Assembly: GCA_964645285.1 (NCBI GenBank)
Contig: CAZYDR010000016.1
Location: forward strand, 1 to 44,434
Direction: 5' to 3'
DNA from: JAYZAP01 sp964645285
Lineage (GTDB): Bacteria; Pseudomonadota; Alphaproteobacteria; JAAXGF01
DNA: 44,434 bases
A program made the position numbers and the translations under genes. This document shows, piece after piece, positions 26,224-35,724 of this stretch. Numbering within the stretch: position 1 is the stretch's first letter; each line of letters opens with the position of its first letter. The notes below the pieces were generated by a model. The model did no database searches, had not been told where the DNA came from, and saw nothing but the letters and a program-made list of their open reading frames with translations.

Positions 26224-28527
26224 ATGACCATGGCCGACGGACTAACTTATACGGAGCGCGCCTTGAAGCAGGTCGGCACCCGGCCTGATCGTCCCGATGG
26301 GGTCGACAAGGTAACCGGCCGGGCGCGCTACGGCGCCGACATCACGGCGCCGGGCATGCTTGTGGCCAAAGTTTTGCGCAGCCCCCATGCCCACGCCCGC
26401 ATCCGCGCTATCGACACGTCCAAGGCCGAAGCCCTGGCCGGTGTCAAAGCCGTCATCACCCGTGACGATTTTCCCGATGTCGGTATCGATGAAACCATTC
26501 CCAGCGAAGAAGACGACCTGGTGCGTTATGTGGCGCACAACGTCATGGCCCGGGACAAGGCGCTCTATGAAGGCCACACCGTGGCCGCCGTGGCCGCGAC
26601 CACCACGGCGATTGCCCTCAAGGCGCTGAAACTGATCGAGGTCGATTACGAGCCGCTGCCCCATGTCACCGATGTGGACCAGGCCATGCAGCCGGACGCG
26701 CCGGTGCTCCATGACGACATTTTCACCCAAGGTGTCGAGCCGACACCGGACACCGCATCCAACGTGTTCAGCCGCATCGAGATCCGCCATGGCGATGTGG
26801 CCGAGGGTTTCGAGACCGCCGATATCATTGTCGAGCAGGAATTCACCACCGAGGCCGTGCATCAGGGCTATATCGAACCCCAGGCCTGCCTGGCCAGCGT
26901 CAGTGGCGACGGCAGCGCCGAGCTGTGGTGCTGCACCCAGGGTCATTTCTCCATCCGCAACGGTTGCGCCCAGGTCCTCAAGATGGACATCTCCAAGCTG
27001 CGGATCACCGCCTCGGAGATTGGCGGCGGTTTCGGCGGTAAGACCCGCATCTTTATCGAGCCGCTGGCCCTGGCCCTGTCGCGCAAGTCGGGACGCCCGG
27101 TCAAGCTGGCGTTAACCCGCGAGGAAGTGTTCAAGGGCACCGGTCCGACAGCCGCCACCAGTATGTGGGTCAAGATCGGTGTCACTAATGACGGCCTGAT
27201 CACGGCCGGCGAGGCCTTGTTGAAATACTCCGGCGGCGCCTATCCCGGTGCCCCCATCGGGTCCGCCGCCATGACGGCTTTTGCCTGCTACGATATCGAT
27301 CATGTGCTGGTCGCCGCCTTCGATGTGGTGACCAACCGGCCCAAGGCGGCGGCCTATCGGGCGCCGGGCTCACCGATGTCGTGTTTCGCGGTCGAATCGG
27401 TTATCGATGAAGTCGCCGGGCGGGTCGGTATGGACCCGCTGGATTTCCGCTTCAAGAACGCCGCTGTCGATGGCACCCAGGCGGCCTATGGCCCCAAATT
27501 CAATCAGATCGGCTTCGTCAAAACCCTGGAAGCGGCGCGCGATCATGAGCATTACAAAACGCCGCTCAAGCCAGGCCAGGGCCGGGGCATTGCTTGTGGC
27601 TTCTGGTTCAATTGGGACGGCGAAACCTGCGTGACCCTGAACATCAACGATGATGGCACCGCGGCAGTGGCCGTGGGCACGCCGGACATCGGCGGTTCCC
27701 GCGCGTCCATGTGTCAGATGGTGTCCGAGGAACTGGGCATTGAGTACAGCAAGGTCCAGGCCACAGTAGTCGATACCAACGCGCTTGGTTTCAACGATGT
27801 GACCGGCGGCAGCCGGGTGACCTTCGCTTGCGGCATGGCGGCGATCCAGGCGGCTCGCGACGTCATTAGCGATATGTGCGGCCGCGCCGCGGGCATCTGG
27901 GGCATCGAGCCCGACGCGGTGGAATGGATCGAAGGCGAGGCCCGGCCTTCGGGCTCCAATGCCGGTGAGTTCGACCCCATGTCCCTGGCCGACATCGCCA
28001 AGCTGGCGGGCAAAACTGGCGGACCGATTGCCGGCCATGCCGAGTTCAGCGCCACGGGCGCCGGGGTCAGCTTCAGCACTCAGTTGGTTGACGTTGAGGT
28101 TGATCGCGAGACCGGACGCACTGAAATCCTGCGTTTTACGGTCATCCAGGATGCCGGCAAGGCGATCCACCCGAGTTACGTGGAAGGCCAGTACCAGGGC
28201 GGCGCGGTCCAGGGTATCGGCTGGGCGCTTAACGAGGAATACATCTACGGTGACGACGGGCGGCTTCAGAATGCTGGTTTCCTTGACTACCGCATGCCGG
28301 TGGCCTCGGACGTGCCGATGATCGATACGGTGATCGTCGAAGTGCCGAACCCGGATCATCCCTATGGCGTGCGCGGGGTTGGCGAAACCTCCATCGTGCC
28401 ACCCATGGGTGCGGTCGCCAATGCGGTCTCCGACGCAACAGGCTTGCGCATGAATTCGCTTCCCATGTCGCCGCCCAAGGTGCTGAAGGCTCTTGATGAT
28501 CAGCCTGTACGAGACGCGGCGGATTAA
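26224..28527 (+). CDS. Molybdenum hydroxylase large (molybdopterin) subunit
   Basis: A 767-residue xanthine oxidase-family large subunit. The cofactor-binding GGGFGGK (SEIGGGFGGKTR), AAYRAPGSPMS and the catalytic Glu in RGVGETSI are present. The active-site loop reads AYRAPG, not the Cys-containing AYRCSFR of form I CO dehydrogenase, so CO oxidation is not expected. An aldehyde, purine or N-heterocycle is more probable. It forms a complete heterotrimer operon with the two upstream genes and a MoaD-like gene downstream. Confidence 0.92.
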   Translation: MTMADGLTYTERALKQVGTRPDRPDGVDKVTGRARYGADITAPGMLVAKVLRSPHAHARIRAIDTSKAEALAGVKAVITRDDFPDVGIDETIPSEEDDLVRYVAHNVMARDKALYEGHTVAAVAATTTAIALKALKLIEVDYEPLPHVTDVDQAMQPDAPVLHDDIFTQGVEPTPDTASNVFSRIEIRHGDVAEGFETADIIVEQEFTTEAVHQGYIEPQACLASVSGDGSAELWCCTQGHFSIRNGCAQVLKMDISKLRITASEIGGGFGGKTRIFIEPLALALSRKSGRPVKLALTREEVFKGTGPTAATSMWVKIGVTNDGLITAGEALLKYSGGAYPGAPIGSAAMTAFACYDIDHVLVAAFDVVTNRPKAAAYRAPGSPMSCFAVESVIDEVAGRVGMDPLDFRFKNAAVDGTQAAYGPKFNQIGFVKTLEAARDHEHYKTPLKPGQGRGIACGFWFNWDGETCVTLNINDDGTAAVAVGTPDIGGSRASMCQMVSEELGIEYSKVQATVVDTNALGFNDVTGGSRVTFACGMAAIQAARDVISDMCGRAAGIWGIEPDAVEWIEGEARPSGSNAGEFDPMSLADIAKLAGKTGGPIAGHAEFSATGAGVSFSTQLVDVEVDRETGRTEILRFTVIQDAGKAIHPSYVEGQYQGGAVQGIGWALNEEYIYGDDGRLQNAGFLDYRMPVASDVPMIDTVIVEVPNPDHPYGVRGVGETSIVPPMGAVANAVSDATGLRMNSLPMSPPKVLKALDDQPVRDAAD

Positions 28528-28530
28528 AGC

Positions 28531-28776
28531 ATGGTCCGGGTCCTGCTAGGCGGTACGCTGAAGAACGCCGCTGGTGGCGAGTCCGAGTTCGACCTCGACG
28601 CCGATACGATCCAGGTGCTGCTGCGCCAGCTTGGGGAGCAATGCCCCAAGCTGGAGCCCTTGCTGGAACGGGGCGTGGCGGTATCAATCGACGGCGTAAT
28701 CCATCGCAACGCCTGGTTCCAGCCGGTGCCACCGGAGGCTGAGGTCTATATTCTGCCGCGTCTGGGTGGCGGCTAG
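28531..28776 (+). CDS. MoaD/ThiS-like sulphur carrier
   Basis: An 81-residue ubiquitin-fold protein ending in Gly-Gly (PRLGGG), the tail that receives a thiocarboxylate. It starts 3 nt after the molybdenum hydroxylase large subunit, so it is the fourth gene of that operon. The family supplies dithiolene sulphur for molybdopterin. A dedicated carrier inside the enzyme operon suggests local support of cofactor supply, while the rest of the molybdopterin pathway must lie elsewhere. The stop overlaps the convergent MFS gene by 4 nt. Confidence 0.8.
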   Translation: MVRVLLGGTLKNAAGGESEFDLDADTIQVLLRQLGEQCPKLEPLLERGVAVSIDGVIHRNAWFQPVPPEAEVYILPRLGGG

Positions 28777-29969
28777 TACCGTTTGGGTATGTAGCGGGTG
28801 AGCCAGGTCACGGCGATCAGGCTGAGGCCCGACGTGACGAACACCACGGGCAGGGTGAACACGGTCAACAGCGCTGAGAAAACGCCCGGCGGTCCAAGAT
28901 GGGCGACCTCGCGATAGGTGGTGTACACCGACGCCATCTCGGGTCGTTCGTGAGGATGGACCGCGCGCAGGAACAGCCCGTTCCCCACCGTGTCGATGAC
29001 CGATGCGCAGGTCGCAGCGGCTAGTAACAGGGCAACTCCGAGCCAGGGCTGGTCCGCCGCCACGGCCACGGCCACGGCCATGGTTACCACGCCGGTTGTC
29101 ATAAAGGCGAAGGCTAACAGCTTGCGCAGGCCGATCCACTGGCCCAGTTTGCCCCATAACGGTACCAGCAGAATAGGCGCCGAACCGACCGACAGAATGA
29201 TACCGCCCATTTCCTTGCCGAGACCGCTCTCGACGCAATAGATCGGCACGTAGATGAAAAACATGGTCCACCAGGCCGAGCGTCCCATGGCCAGGACCCA
29301 GGCGAGGCGCAGGCGCGGTTGGCGCAGGAAGCGTGCCACGAAGCGCAGCGGGTTTGGGGTCCGGTCGGCGATGGGGGCCTCGCGCAACGGTTCGACCAGG
29401 CGCTTGCGCATCATGTAGACGCATAATCCGGTGGTCATCACCGCGACGATGGCGAACGGGCTCCAGACCCCGACATCGAGGGATAGACGCGCGCCAAACC
29501 AGGGTCCGATGATCATCCCCAGTCCCATGGCGAACATGCGCACCGGCTCGAAGCGGGCGAAAGCGCGGCGAGGAATGCGCTCCATAATCGAGACCTCGAA
29601 GGAGACATCGAGGCAGAGAAAACCCAGGATACGCAGGGCCATGCCGATAATCAGGAACCAAACCTCGTCGAACGCCATGAACGCCGAGGAGACCACGATC
29701 AGGACACCGCCCAGGACGAACACGGCGCGCCGTCCCGCTACGTGAACCAGCCACGGTATGACGAGGGCGCCGAACAGTCCGGCGAAACTGACCCCGAAGA
29801 AGAACACGCTGGCCTTCTGGGCGTTGCCGAGCAGGGTCAGGGCCTGAACCGGAATGACCGCCGACGGCAACACCCAGGCAAACACCAGGATGGCCTGAAG
29901 GGCTGCAAGGGGCAGGGCCATGGGCAGGTCCGCCACCCCGAGCCAGGCTGCTGGTGAATTACGGGGCAT
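28773..29969 (-). CDS. MFS transporter
   Basis: A 398-residue major facilitator protein with about 12 hydrophobic segments and the loop motif WLVHVAGRRAVFVLGG. The central loop (VEPLREAPIADRTPNP) separates the halves. The substrate is unknown. No strong Shine-Dalgarno precedes the ATG at 29969; an internal Met about 16 residues later could be the true start. The gene follows the serine hydrolase by 8 nt on the same strand. Confidence 0.85.
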   Translation of the reverse strand: MPRNSPAAWLGVADLPMALPLAALQAILVFAWVLPSAVIPVQALTLLGNAQKASVFFFGVSFAGLFGALVIPWLVHVAGRRAVFVLGGVLIVVSSAFMAFDEVWFLIIGMALRILGFLCLDVSFEVSIMERIPRRAFARFEPVRMFAMGLGMIIGPWFGARLSLDVGVWSPFAIVAVMTTGLCVYMMRKRLVEPLREAPIADRTPNPLRFVARFLRQPRLRLAWVLAMGRSAWWTMFFIYVPIYCVESGLGKEMGGIILSVGSAPILLVPLWGKLGQWIGLRKLLAFAFMTTGVVTMAVAVAVAADQPWLGVALLLAAATCASVIDTVGNGLFLRAVHPHERPEMASVYTTYREVAHLGPPGVFSALLTVFTLPVVFVTSGLSLIAVTWLTRYIPKRY

Positions 29970-29977
29970 TTGGCGGG

Positions 29978-31156
29978 TCAGTAAAGCGCGACGATTTCTT
30001 CGAGCAGGCGGATGACTTCGGACGTGTAGCTCTTGTCGCCGGCGTCCTTGTCCTGCAGCACGCTGAAGAAGATCGCCGCCATGCCTTTATCCGGGTCAGC
30101 GATGAAATACTGACCGCCATAACCGCCGTGGCCCAGCCACTGGCCGTTGGTATTGGTCTGGTTGCTGTAATGCAGCCACTCGCGAGGCTCGGGCATGGCG
30201 GTGCCGCGGCCGTTCCGCGTCTCGTCGACGAAGGCGGCGCTGCCCACTGTCTCGCCGTGGACGCCAACGCCCTTGCGGGCGAACAGCATGGCGTAGCGCG
30301 CCAGGTCGCGGGCGGTCATAAAGCCGCCGCCGCTGACCACCGGCGAGAAGTCGGAACTGAGCGCCACATGAAAGCCGCCCTCAAGGCCCGCCGCCTTGAC
30401 GATGTCGGCCATGTAGGCCCTGAGCGAGCGGCCGCTGGCCTGCTCGGCCACCCAGCCCAGCAGGTCCGTATTGGGCGACTTGTAGTTGGTGACCCCAGAC
30501 GGGTTGGAAATATCACCGCTGGAGATGGTGGTGATGAAGTCGCGCATGGAATACTCGTCTTCGCCCTCGGGCGGCAAGCGCCAGCTCAGCCCGACCTCCT
30601 GGCGGCCATAGCCGACCGGCTCGCCGGGGCCGGGGGCCGGTGAATACGGGTCGTCGTAGTCTTCGTTGAAGACGTTGACCACGTCCATGTCGAGCACCTG
30701 CTGGATGGTCGCCGCGGCGTAGCCCGAACCGATCTCGGGGATGTAGTCGGCGATGGTCGCGCCCAGGTCGATAACGCCGTCCTCGACAAGCCGCCCAAAC
30801 ACCAGGTTCAACGTCGTCTTGGTCATGGACTGCATACTGTGAGGCCGGTCGGGACCAAAGTCGGGGGCGTAGCGCTCGAACAGCAGGCGGTCGCCTTGAA
30901 CTACCGCCATGGCCGAGAACTCGTTGGTCGAGGTCAGCCGGCGGGCTTCGGGCAGGTCGCCGATACGGCGGTCGATATCGGTATTGAGGACCATCACGTC
31001 CGGCGAGCGAATTAGCATCCCGTAGCGTTGCAGCAGATGCAGGTTATGAAACCCGTGGCGCCGCCTATGGGACAGGTTCCAGCCCGCCAGATTATCCTCG
31101 TTGACTACCAGGTCGGGATTGCGCCGGGTGACGGGCAAGGCGTTGTTGGTGGTCAT
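29978..31156 (-). CDS. Serine hydrolase, beta-lactamase/esterase class C fold
   Basis: A 392-residue member of the beta-lactamase-related hydrolases. The SxxK motif is S110-M-T-K113 (SMQSMTKT). A Tyr motif is in VTNYKSPNTDLLGW, and the C-terminal GGYGGQYFIADP strand stands where the third motif lies. No signal peptide is visible, which favours an esterase or amidase over a resistance enzyme. GAGGAG precedes the ATG by 9 nt. It lies between the lone MFS gene and the dead MFS copy, all leftward. Confidence 0.87.
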   Translation of the reverse strand: MTTNNALPVTRRNPDLVVNEDNLAGWNLSHRRRHGFHNLHLLQRYGMLIRSPDVMVLNTDIDRRIGDLPEARRLTSTNEFSAMAVVQGDRLLFERYAPDFGPDRPHSMQSMTKTTLNLVFGRLVEDGVIDLGATIADYIPEIGSGYAAATIQQVLDMDVVNVFNEDYDDPYSPAPGPGEPVGYGRQEVGLSWRLPPEGEDEYSMRDFITTISSGDISNPSGVTNYKSPNTDLLGWVAEQASGRSLRAYMADIVKAAGLEGGFHVALSSDFSPVVSGGGFMTARDLARYAMLFARKGVGVHGETVGSAAFVDETRNGRGTAMPEPREWLHYSNQTNTNGQWLGHGGYGGQYFIADPDKGMAAIFFSVLQDKDAGDKSYTSEVIRLLEEIVALY

Positions 31157-31178
31157 GGCCGGGAACTCCTCGGGTCGA

Positions 31179-32420
31179 TTACAGGCGTCGCAGACGCGGG
31201 GCCGCGACGGTAGCGAGGATAGCGACGGCGATCAATACTCCTCCGTTGACCAGCAGGGCGCCGCCGACGCCGAACGTGACGGCGAGAGCGCCCATTTGCA
31301 GGTGGCCAAGAGGCAATGCGCCGACCGCCAGGATCCACGATCCCATGGCCCGGCCCCGCAGTTTGTTGGGCACACTGAGTTGCATCATTCTCTGGGTCAG
31401 CACGTCGGATCCCGTGGCCAGCACGGCAATCAGCAGCAGCGCCATCAGGGCAAGCGCGAACAGACCCGACGCCGAGAGCAAAATCAAACTCGCACCCAAG
31501 CCGTAGATGACCGCGAGGAACATTAGGCCGCGGCGCGTCGAACCGGTCATGCCGGCCAGCACAAGGCTGGCGATGATGCCGCCGACGGCGCCGGCGGAAT
31601 GCATCAGGCCCAACCCCTCGGCGCCGAGGCCGAACCGGCTAGTCCCCAATTCCGGCAAAATGGTACTGTACGAAAAACCAAAGACTTCGACCGTCCCGGT
31701 CACCACCACCAGCATCAGCGGGCTTCGGTTATGGCGCAACTCGGAGAGGAATTCCCGGATGTTCTGGCGGATCGGCGCGCGCTCGGTCGGCGCCGAATCA
31801 CCGGCTGATTTTAACCGCATGAGCCAGCCGAGAGCCACCACATGGGCGCCGGCGAGGAGCAGGAGCGCCGCCGGCGTTCCCAGTCGCTCCATGGCGACGC
31901 CGGCAGTCAGGGCGCCGGCCAACTGTCCGATCCGGGTGCCCAGATTGAGTAGTCACAGACCCGATACCACATGGTCGCCGCCGACGATGTCATAGGCATA
32001 ACTCATGCGCGCCGGGTGGTTGATCGTACCGAGACTGCCGGATATCAGGACGAAGGTAAGGATCAACCATAATTCAGTGAAGCCCATGGCGATCAAACCG
32101 GCAAAAATAGCAAGATTCAACGCGATAAGGAAATCGAGGGCGCGGAGCAGGGCCCGGCGGTCGAGTCAATCCGTAAGGACGTCGGACAGGATGCCGAACA
32201 CCAGGCTGGGTAGCGCATAGATCGCCATGGAGACGCCGACCCATGCGGTCGAGCCGGTAATCTGGAAGACCAGCAGGCCGAATATCATATGCTCGCCGCT
32301 ATAGCCGGTCGAGTTGAAGCCGACGGCAATCCACAGCCTGCGAAAATCGGCGCTGTTGAAGGCTGGGCTGGCGAATACCCTGCCGATGATCAGCAGTCGC
32401 GTCAGGCACCCGCCGGTCAC
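31179..32420 (-). pseudogene. MFS transporter, dead tandem copy with two TGA codons
   Basis: The single frame aligns over its whole length with the intact neighbour at 32463-33734, with near-identical C-terminal stretches (MMQLSVPNKLRGRAMGSW). Two opal codons break it. At 32166-32168 the intact copy has the Trp of ADWLDRR (TGG to TGA). At 31953-31955 the intact copy has a Gly in VVAGLGLLN (GGA to TGA). No frameshift is needed. The longest remaining open part lacks the first half of the transporter. The start is also poor: a GTG is used and the ATG upstream of it is in another frame. Confidence 0.88.
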
Positions 32421-32424
32421 GGTT

Positions 32425-32465
32425 GGCTGTTGGTAGTCATGGCCAGGGACTTCTCCGGTCGATTA
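32425..32465 (-). repeat. Duplication junction: remnant of the hydrolase start behind MFS copy 2
   Basis: These 41 nt match 31141-31181 at all but about seven positions. At 31141-31181 the sequence runs from the stop of MFS copy 1 through a Shine-Dalgarno to the first codons of the serine hydrolase. Here the same stop, spacer and ATGACTACCAAC follow MFS copy 2, but the hydrolase does not continue. This marks the edge of the unit that was duplicated: MFS gene plus the first few codons of its downstream neighbour. Confidence 0.75.
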
Positions 32466-33734
32466 CAGGCGGCGCAGGCGCGGGGCCGCGAAGGTAGCGA
32501 GGATGGCGACGGCGATCAATGCCCCTCCGTTGATCAGCAAGGCGCCGCTGACGCCAAGAGAGACGGCAAGGGCGCCCATTTGCAGATGGCCTAGGGGCGA
32601 TGCGCCGACCGCCAAGATCCATGAGCCCATGGCCCGGCCCCGCAGCTTGTTGGGTACGCTGAGCTGCATCATGCTCTGGGTCAGCACGTCGGAGGCGGCG
32701 GCCAGCACGGCGACCAGCAGCAGGGCCAGTAACGCCAGCACAAACTGCCCCGCCGACGAGAGCAAAATCAGACTCGCGCCAAAGGCGTAGAGCACCGCGA
32801 GAAACGCCAGACCCCGGCGCTCGAACCCGATCATGCCCGCCAGAGCAAGGCTGGCCAGGACACCGCCGATGGCCCGTGCCGAATGCATCAGTCCCAGGCC
32901 CTCGGCGCCAACGTCAAAACGACTGGTCGCCAGTTCGGGCAGCACCGTGTTGAACGAGAATCCGAAAACCTCGACCACCGACGTTACTACGACCAGGGTC
33001 AACAGGCTGCGGTTGTGGCGCAGTTCGATGAAGAATTCACGCAGGTTCTGGCCGATCGGCACACGCTCGGTGGGGGCTGAATCGCCGGCTGAGCGCAGTT
33101 GCAAAAGCCAGGCGAGGGCGACCAGATGGGATGCCGCGAGGAGCAGGAAGGCGATGGGTGCGCCGAGGTATTGCATGACCACACCGGCGGCCACGGAACC
33201 AACCAACTGCCCAACCCGGGTGCCGAGGTTGAGCAAGCCCAGACCGGCGACCACATGGGCGCCGCCGACAATGTCGTAGGCGTAACTCATGCGCGCCGGG
33301 CTATAGAGCGCGCGGAGACTGCCACCAATCAACGTATAGGCCAGAATCAGCCACAGGGTCTCAAATCCCAGGGCGAGCAGGCCGGCGAACACGGTCATGG
33401 CCATCGCCGAGGTAAAATCGAGAATGCGAAGCAGGGTCCGGCGGTCAAGCCAGTCGGCAATGGCGCCGGACAAGATGCCAAACACCAGGTTGGGCAGGGC
33501 GTAAAGCGCTAGGGTCGCGCCAACCCAGGCGGTCGAGCCAGTTATCTGGAAGACCAGCAGGCCGAGCATCAACTGCTCGCCGCTCATCCCCACCTGATTG
33601 AACGCGGCAGCCATCCACAGGCGGCGAAAGTCAGCACTGGCGAAGGCCGGACTGGCGACCACACGGCCGATGAGCGGCAGGCGTGCGACACACCCCCGGG
33701 TCGGGGCCGGTCCTTGGTCGTCGCTCGGCGTCAT
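32463..33734 (-). CDS. MFS transporter, intact tandem copy
   Basis: A 423-residue major facilitator protein resembling the MFS_3/enterobactin-exporter type (YDIVGGAHVVAGLGLLN, SVPNKLRGRAMGSW). About 12 hydrophobic segments follow a short cytoplasmic N-terminus (DDQGPAPTRGC). It is the upstream and only functional member of a tandem pair. The substrate is unknown. Confidence 0.88.
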   Translation of the reverse strand: MTPSDDQGPAPTRGCVARLPLIGRVVASPAFASADFRRLWMAAAFNQVGMSGEQLMLGLLVFQITGSTAWVGATLALYALPNLVFGILSGAIADWLDRRTLLRILDFTSAMAMTVFAGLLALGFETLWLILAYTLIGGSLRALYSPARMSYAYDIVGGAHVVAGLGLLNLGTRVGQLVGSVAAGVVMQYLGAPIAFLLLAASHLVALAWLLQLRSAGDSAPTERVPIGQNLREFFIELRHNRSLLTLVVVTSVVEVFGFSFNTVLPELATSRFDVGAEGLGLMHSARAIGGVLASLALAGMIGFERRGLAFLAVLYAFGASLILLSSAGQFVLALLALLLVAVLAAASDVLTQSMMQLSVPNKLRGRAMGSWILAVGASPLGHLQMGALAVSLGVSGALLINGGALIAVAILATFAAPRLRRL

Positions 33735-33815
33735 GGGATGCTCCGAAAACAGGTAGGTGGAAGGTACGACATAATCGCCGTTTCGTGCGGTGATTTACGA
33801 CGCTAAGCTGTAACC

Positions 33816-34535
33816 ATGGAATGGAATGAACTTCGCGACCAGCTTGCCCGGGTCCATGGCGGCTTCGAAACCTCGGTGACCCTGCCGCCCGCTTGCTATG
33901 GGGACGAAGCCGTTCATTAACGTGAAGTGGATGCGGTGTTCCGCAAATCTTGGGTCGGTGTCGGTCGGGTCGACCGTTGGAAGGCCGCCGGTGATTACAC
34001 CGCCTTCGCCCTGGCCAGTCATGGCGGCCACGCCATGTTCCATGTGGTCGGCGCGACGCCGGAAGCGCCATCGCTCGAAGCCGCTTGCGGCGGTCAGGTG
34101 CCTGTGGTCGAACATGTCTGCACCAAGGACGACCTGGAAGCCATCTATGAACGGTCGTCGCTCAGCCGGAATGCGGTCGATATTGTGGTGTTCGCGGCGC
34201 CACAGTTGTCCATCGACGAGGTTGGCGAGATTGTCGCGGTGCTTGCCGGCCGGCGCGTGCATGGCGATAGCAAGTTGATCATGGCGGTCGACCCCCAGGT
34301 CAGGGCTCAGGCCGACAATGCCGGCATCACGGAAGCCATGGACAAGCTCGGCGCCGAGTTCACGACCGGCACCTGTTTCTATTCCGAGGCGCCGTTAATG
34401 CGCGACGCAACCGGTTGGCGCACGGTGGTGACCAATTCGGCGAAGCTGGTCAATACTCTGGCCTCGGCCGGCTACGAGACGGCGCTACGGCGGATCGAAG
34501 CCTGTCTCGATGCCGCTACCACGGGGCGGCTGTGA
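33816..34535 (+). pseudogene. Chimera of a Rieske dioxygenase N-terminus and an aconitase-X C-terminus
   Basis: From the ATG at 33816 the frame gives the start of a Rieske ring-hydroxylating oxygenase alpha subunit (SVTLPPACYGDEAVH, then FRKSWVGVGRVDRW and AAGDY). An ochre codon lies at 33918-33920, probably from CAA. At about residue 62 the same frame becomes the C-terminal part of the AcnX large subunit (HAMFHVVGATPEAP, then VVTNSAKLVNTLASAGYE). The Rieske cluster and iron site and more than half of AcnX are missing. This looks like a deletion that joined two genes. An internal start at 33927 would give a 202-residue product with no active site. Confidence 0.7.
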
Positions 34536-34939
34536 AGGTGTCGCGCTTAAGCAGCGGGCGCGGTATCGGCGAGCCGGTGCGGGGCCCGGCGTTGGTCTCT
34601 CAACAAGGTTTCGGCGTGCGCTACGATCTCGAGCCGGCGCGCGGCGTTATCGCCAATCCCAATCACGATCTATTCGGCCACGCCATCGGTGGCCATATCC
34701 TTATCTGTCCCTATCCCACGGGCGGTGTCGGCGCGTCATGGTCTCTGGCCGACCTCAAGGAACGGGGACTGGCGCCTCTGGCCATGGTGTTCCGCCGGAC
34801 CAGCCCGATCTTCGTTCAGGGCGCGCTATTCGCCAGCATACCGATCATCCACGACCTGGACGACAATCCTTGCGCCATAATTCAAACCGGCGACGAGATC
34901 GCCTTGTTCCCCGTCGAAGGCGCTATCGAGATGGTCTAA
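34532..34939 (+). CDS. Aconitase X small (swivel) subunit, DUF126
   Basis: A 135-residue protein matching the AcnX small subunit: LSSGRGIGEPVRGPALVS near the start, then NPNHDLFGHAIGGHILICPYPTGG split over the conserved core, and DLDDNP. The GTG start overlaps the TGA of the chimera (GTGA). AcnX enzymes dehydrate substrates such as cis-3-hydroxyproline or mevalonate phosphate and need both subunits. The large-subunit gene here is only a fragment, so this intact small subunit has lost its partner unless another copy exists elsewhere. Confidence 0.85.
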   Translation: MKVSRLSSGRGIGEPVRGPALVSQQGFGVRYDLEPARGVIANPNHDLFGHAIGGHILICPYPTGGVGASWSLADLKERGLAPLAMVFRRTSPIFVQGALFASIPIIHDLDDNPCAIIQTGDEIALFPVEGAIEMV

Positions 34940-35724
34940 GAACCCTTGAAAACAGGTTTTCGCTTTTCGGCAAAGGCGGCGACACCTTCGCGGAAATCTC
35001 CGTTCGCCGTATTCTCTCTGAAAACGGCGTGCTCGTTATCGAGCTGCACGGGCAGGGTGTTATTGTGGCTGTCGTGGATCAGTCGTCGCGCCGCTGCGTA
35101 GACTTTGGTCGGGCCGGCTGCCAGCTTCTCGGCGTAGGCGATCAGGCCGGCGGCGAATTCATCATCGGGGAGGATCTTGTTGAGCAATCCCCAATCGAGG
35201 GCTTCAGTGGTGTTGATGGGCCGGTTTGTCAGGGTCAATTCGAGGGCCCGGCGGGTGCCCACAATGCGCGGCAGGAAGAACGTCGAGCTGCCATCGGGCG
35301 TGGCGCCGATACCGGAATAGCCCATGACGAACATGGCGCTTTCCGTGGCCACGGCCAGATCGGTGGCGAGCATCAGGCTCAGGCCGGCGCCAGCGGCAGT
35401 GCCATTGACCCCGGCAATGACGGGAAACGGCAACTCGTTAATACGCCTGATGGCCCCGTGCAAATGGCCGATGATCTCATCCACGTAGTCAGTCACATGT
35501 TCCATGCGGTCCTGAAACCCGACCACATCGCCACCGGCGCAGAAGGCGCGGCCCTCGCCGGTGATGACCATGGCCCGCACGGCATCATCGTCAGCCGCTT
35601 TCTCGATTGCGCCTTCAAGCGCGGCGGCGACCTCGACGTCCAAGGCGTTCATGGTCTTGGGCCGGTCGAGCACCACCCAGGCGACGTTGTTGGTAACCCG
35701 GTAGCGAATGGCGTCGGTTGTCAT
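34936..35724 (-). CDS. Enoyl-CoA hydratase/isomerase family protein
   Basis: A 262-residue crotonase-fold protein. The oxyanion-hole motifs are RAFCAGGDVVGF and NGTAAGAGLSLMLATDL. The second acid position lies near YSGIGATPDGSSTFFLPR, typical of the family but not decisive for hydratase versus isomerase. AGAGGG stands 7 nt before the ATG, which overlaps the stop of the upstream 2-hydroxyacid dehydrogenase gene (ATGA). It is the last gene of a three-gene leftward operon. Confidence 0.9.
   Translation of the reverse strand: MTTDAIRYRVTNNVAWVVLDRPKTMNALDVEVAAALEGAIEKAADDDAVRAMVITGEGRAFCAGGDVVGFQDRMEHVTDYVDEIIGHLHGAIRRINELPFPVIAGVNGTAAGAGLSLMLATDLAVATESAMFVMGYSGIGATPDGSSTFFLPRIVGTRRALELTLTNRPINTTEALDWGLLNKILPDDEFAAGLIAYAEKLAAGPTKVYAAARRLIHDSHNNTLPVQLDNEHAVFRENTANGDFREGVAAFAEKRKPVFKGS

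Noticed and set aside
26224..28527. CO dehydrogenase (CoxL) for carbon monoxide oxidation.
   Set aside because: The active-site loop reads AYRAPG and lacks the Cys of the form I AYRCSFR motif.
29978..31156. Beta-lactamase resistance gene.
   Set aside because: There is no signal peptide, and the SxxK/Tyr motifs fit the wider esterase/amidase family.
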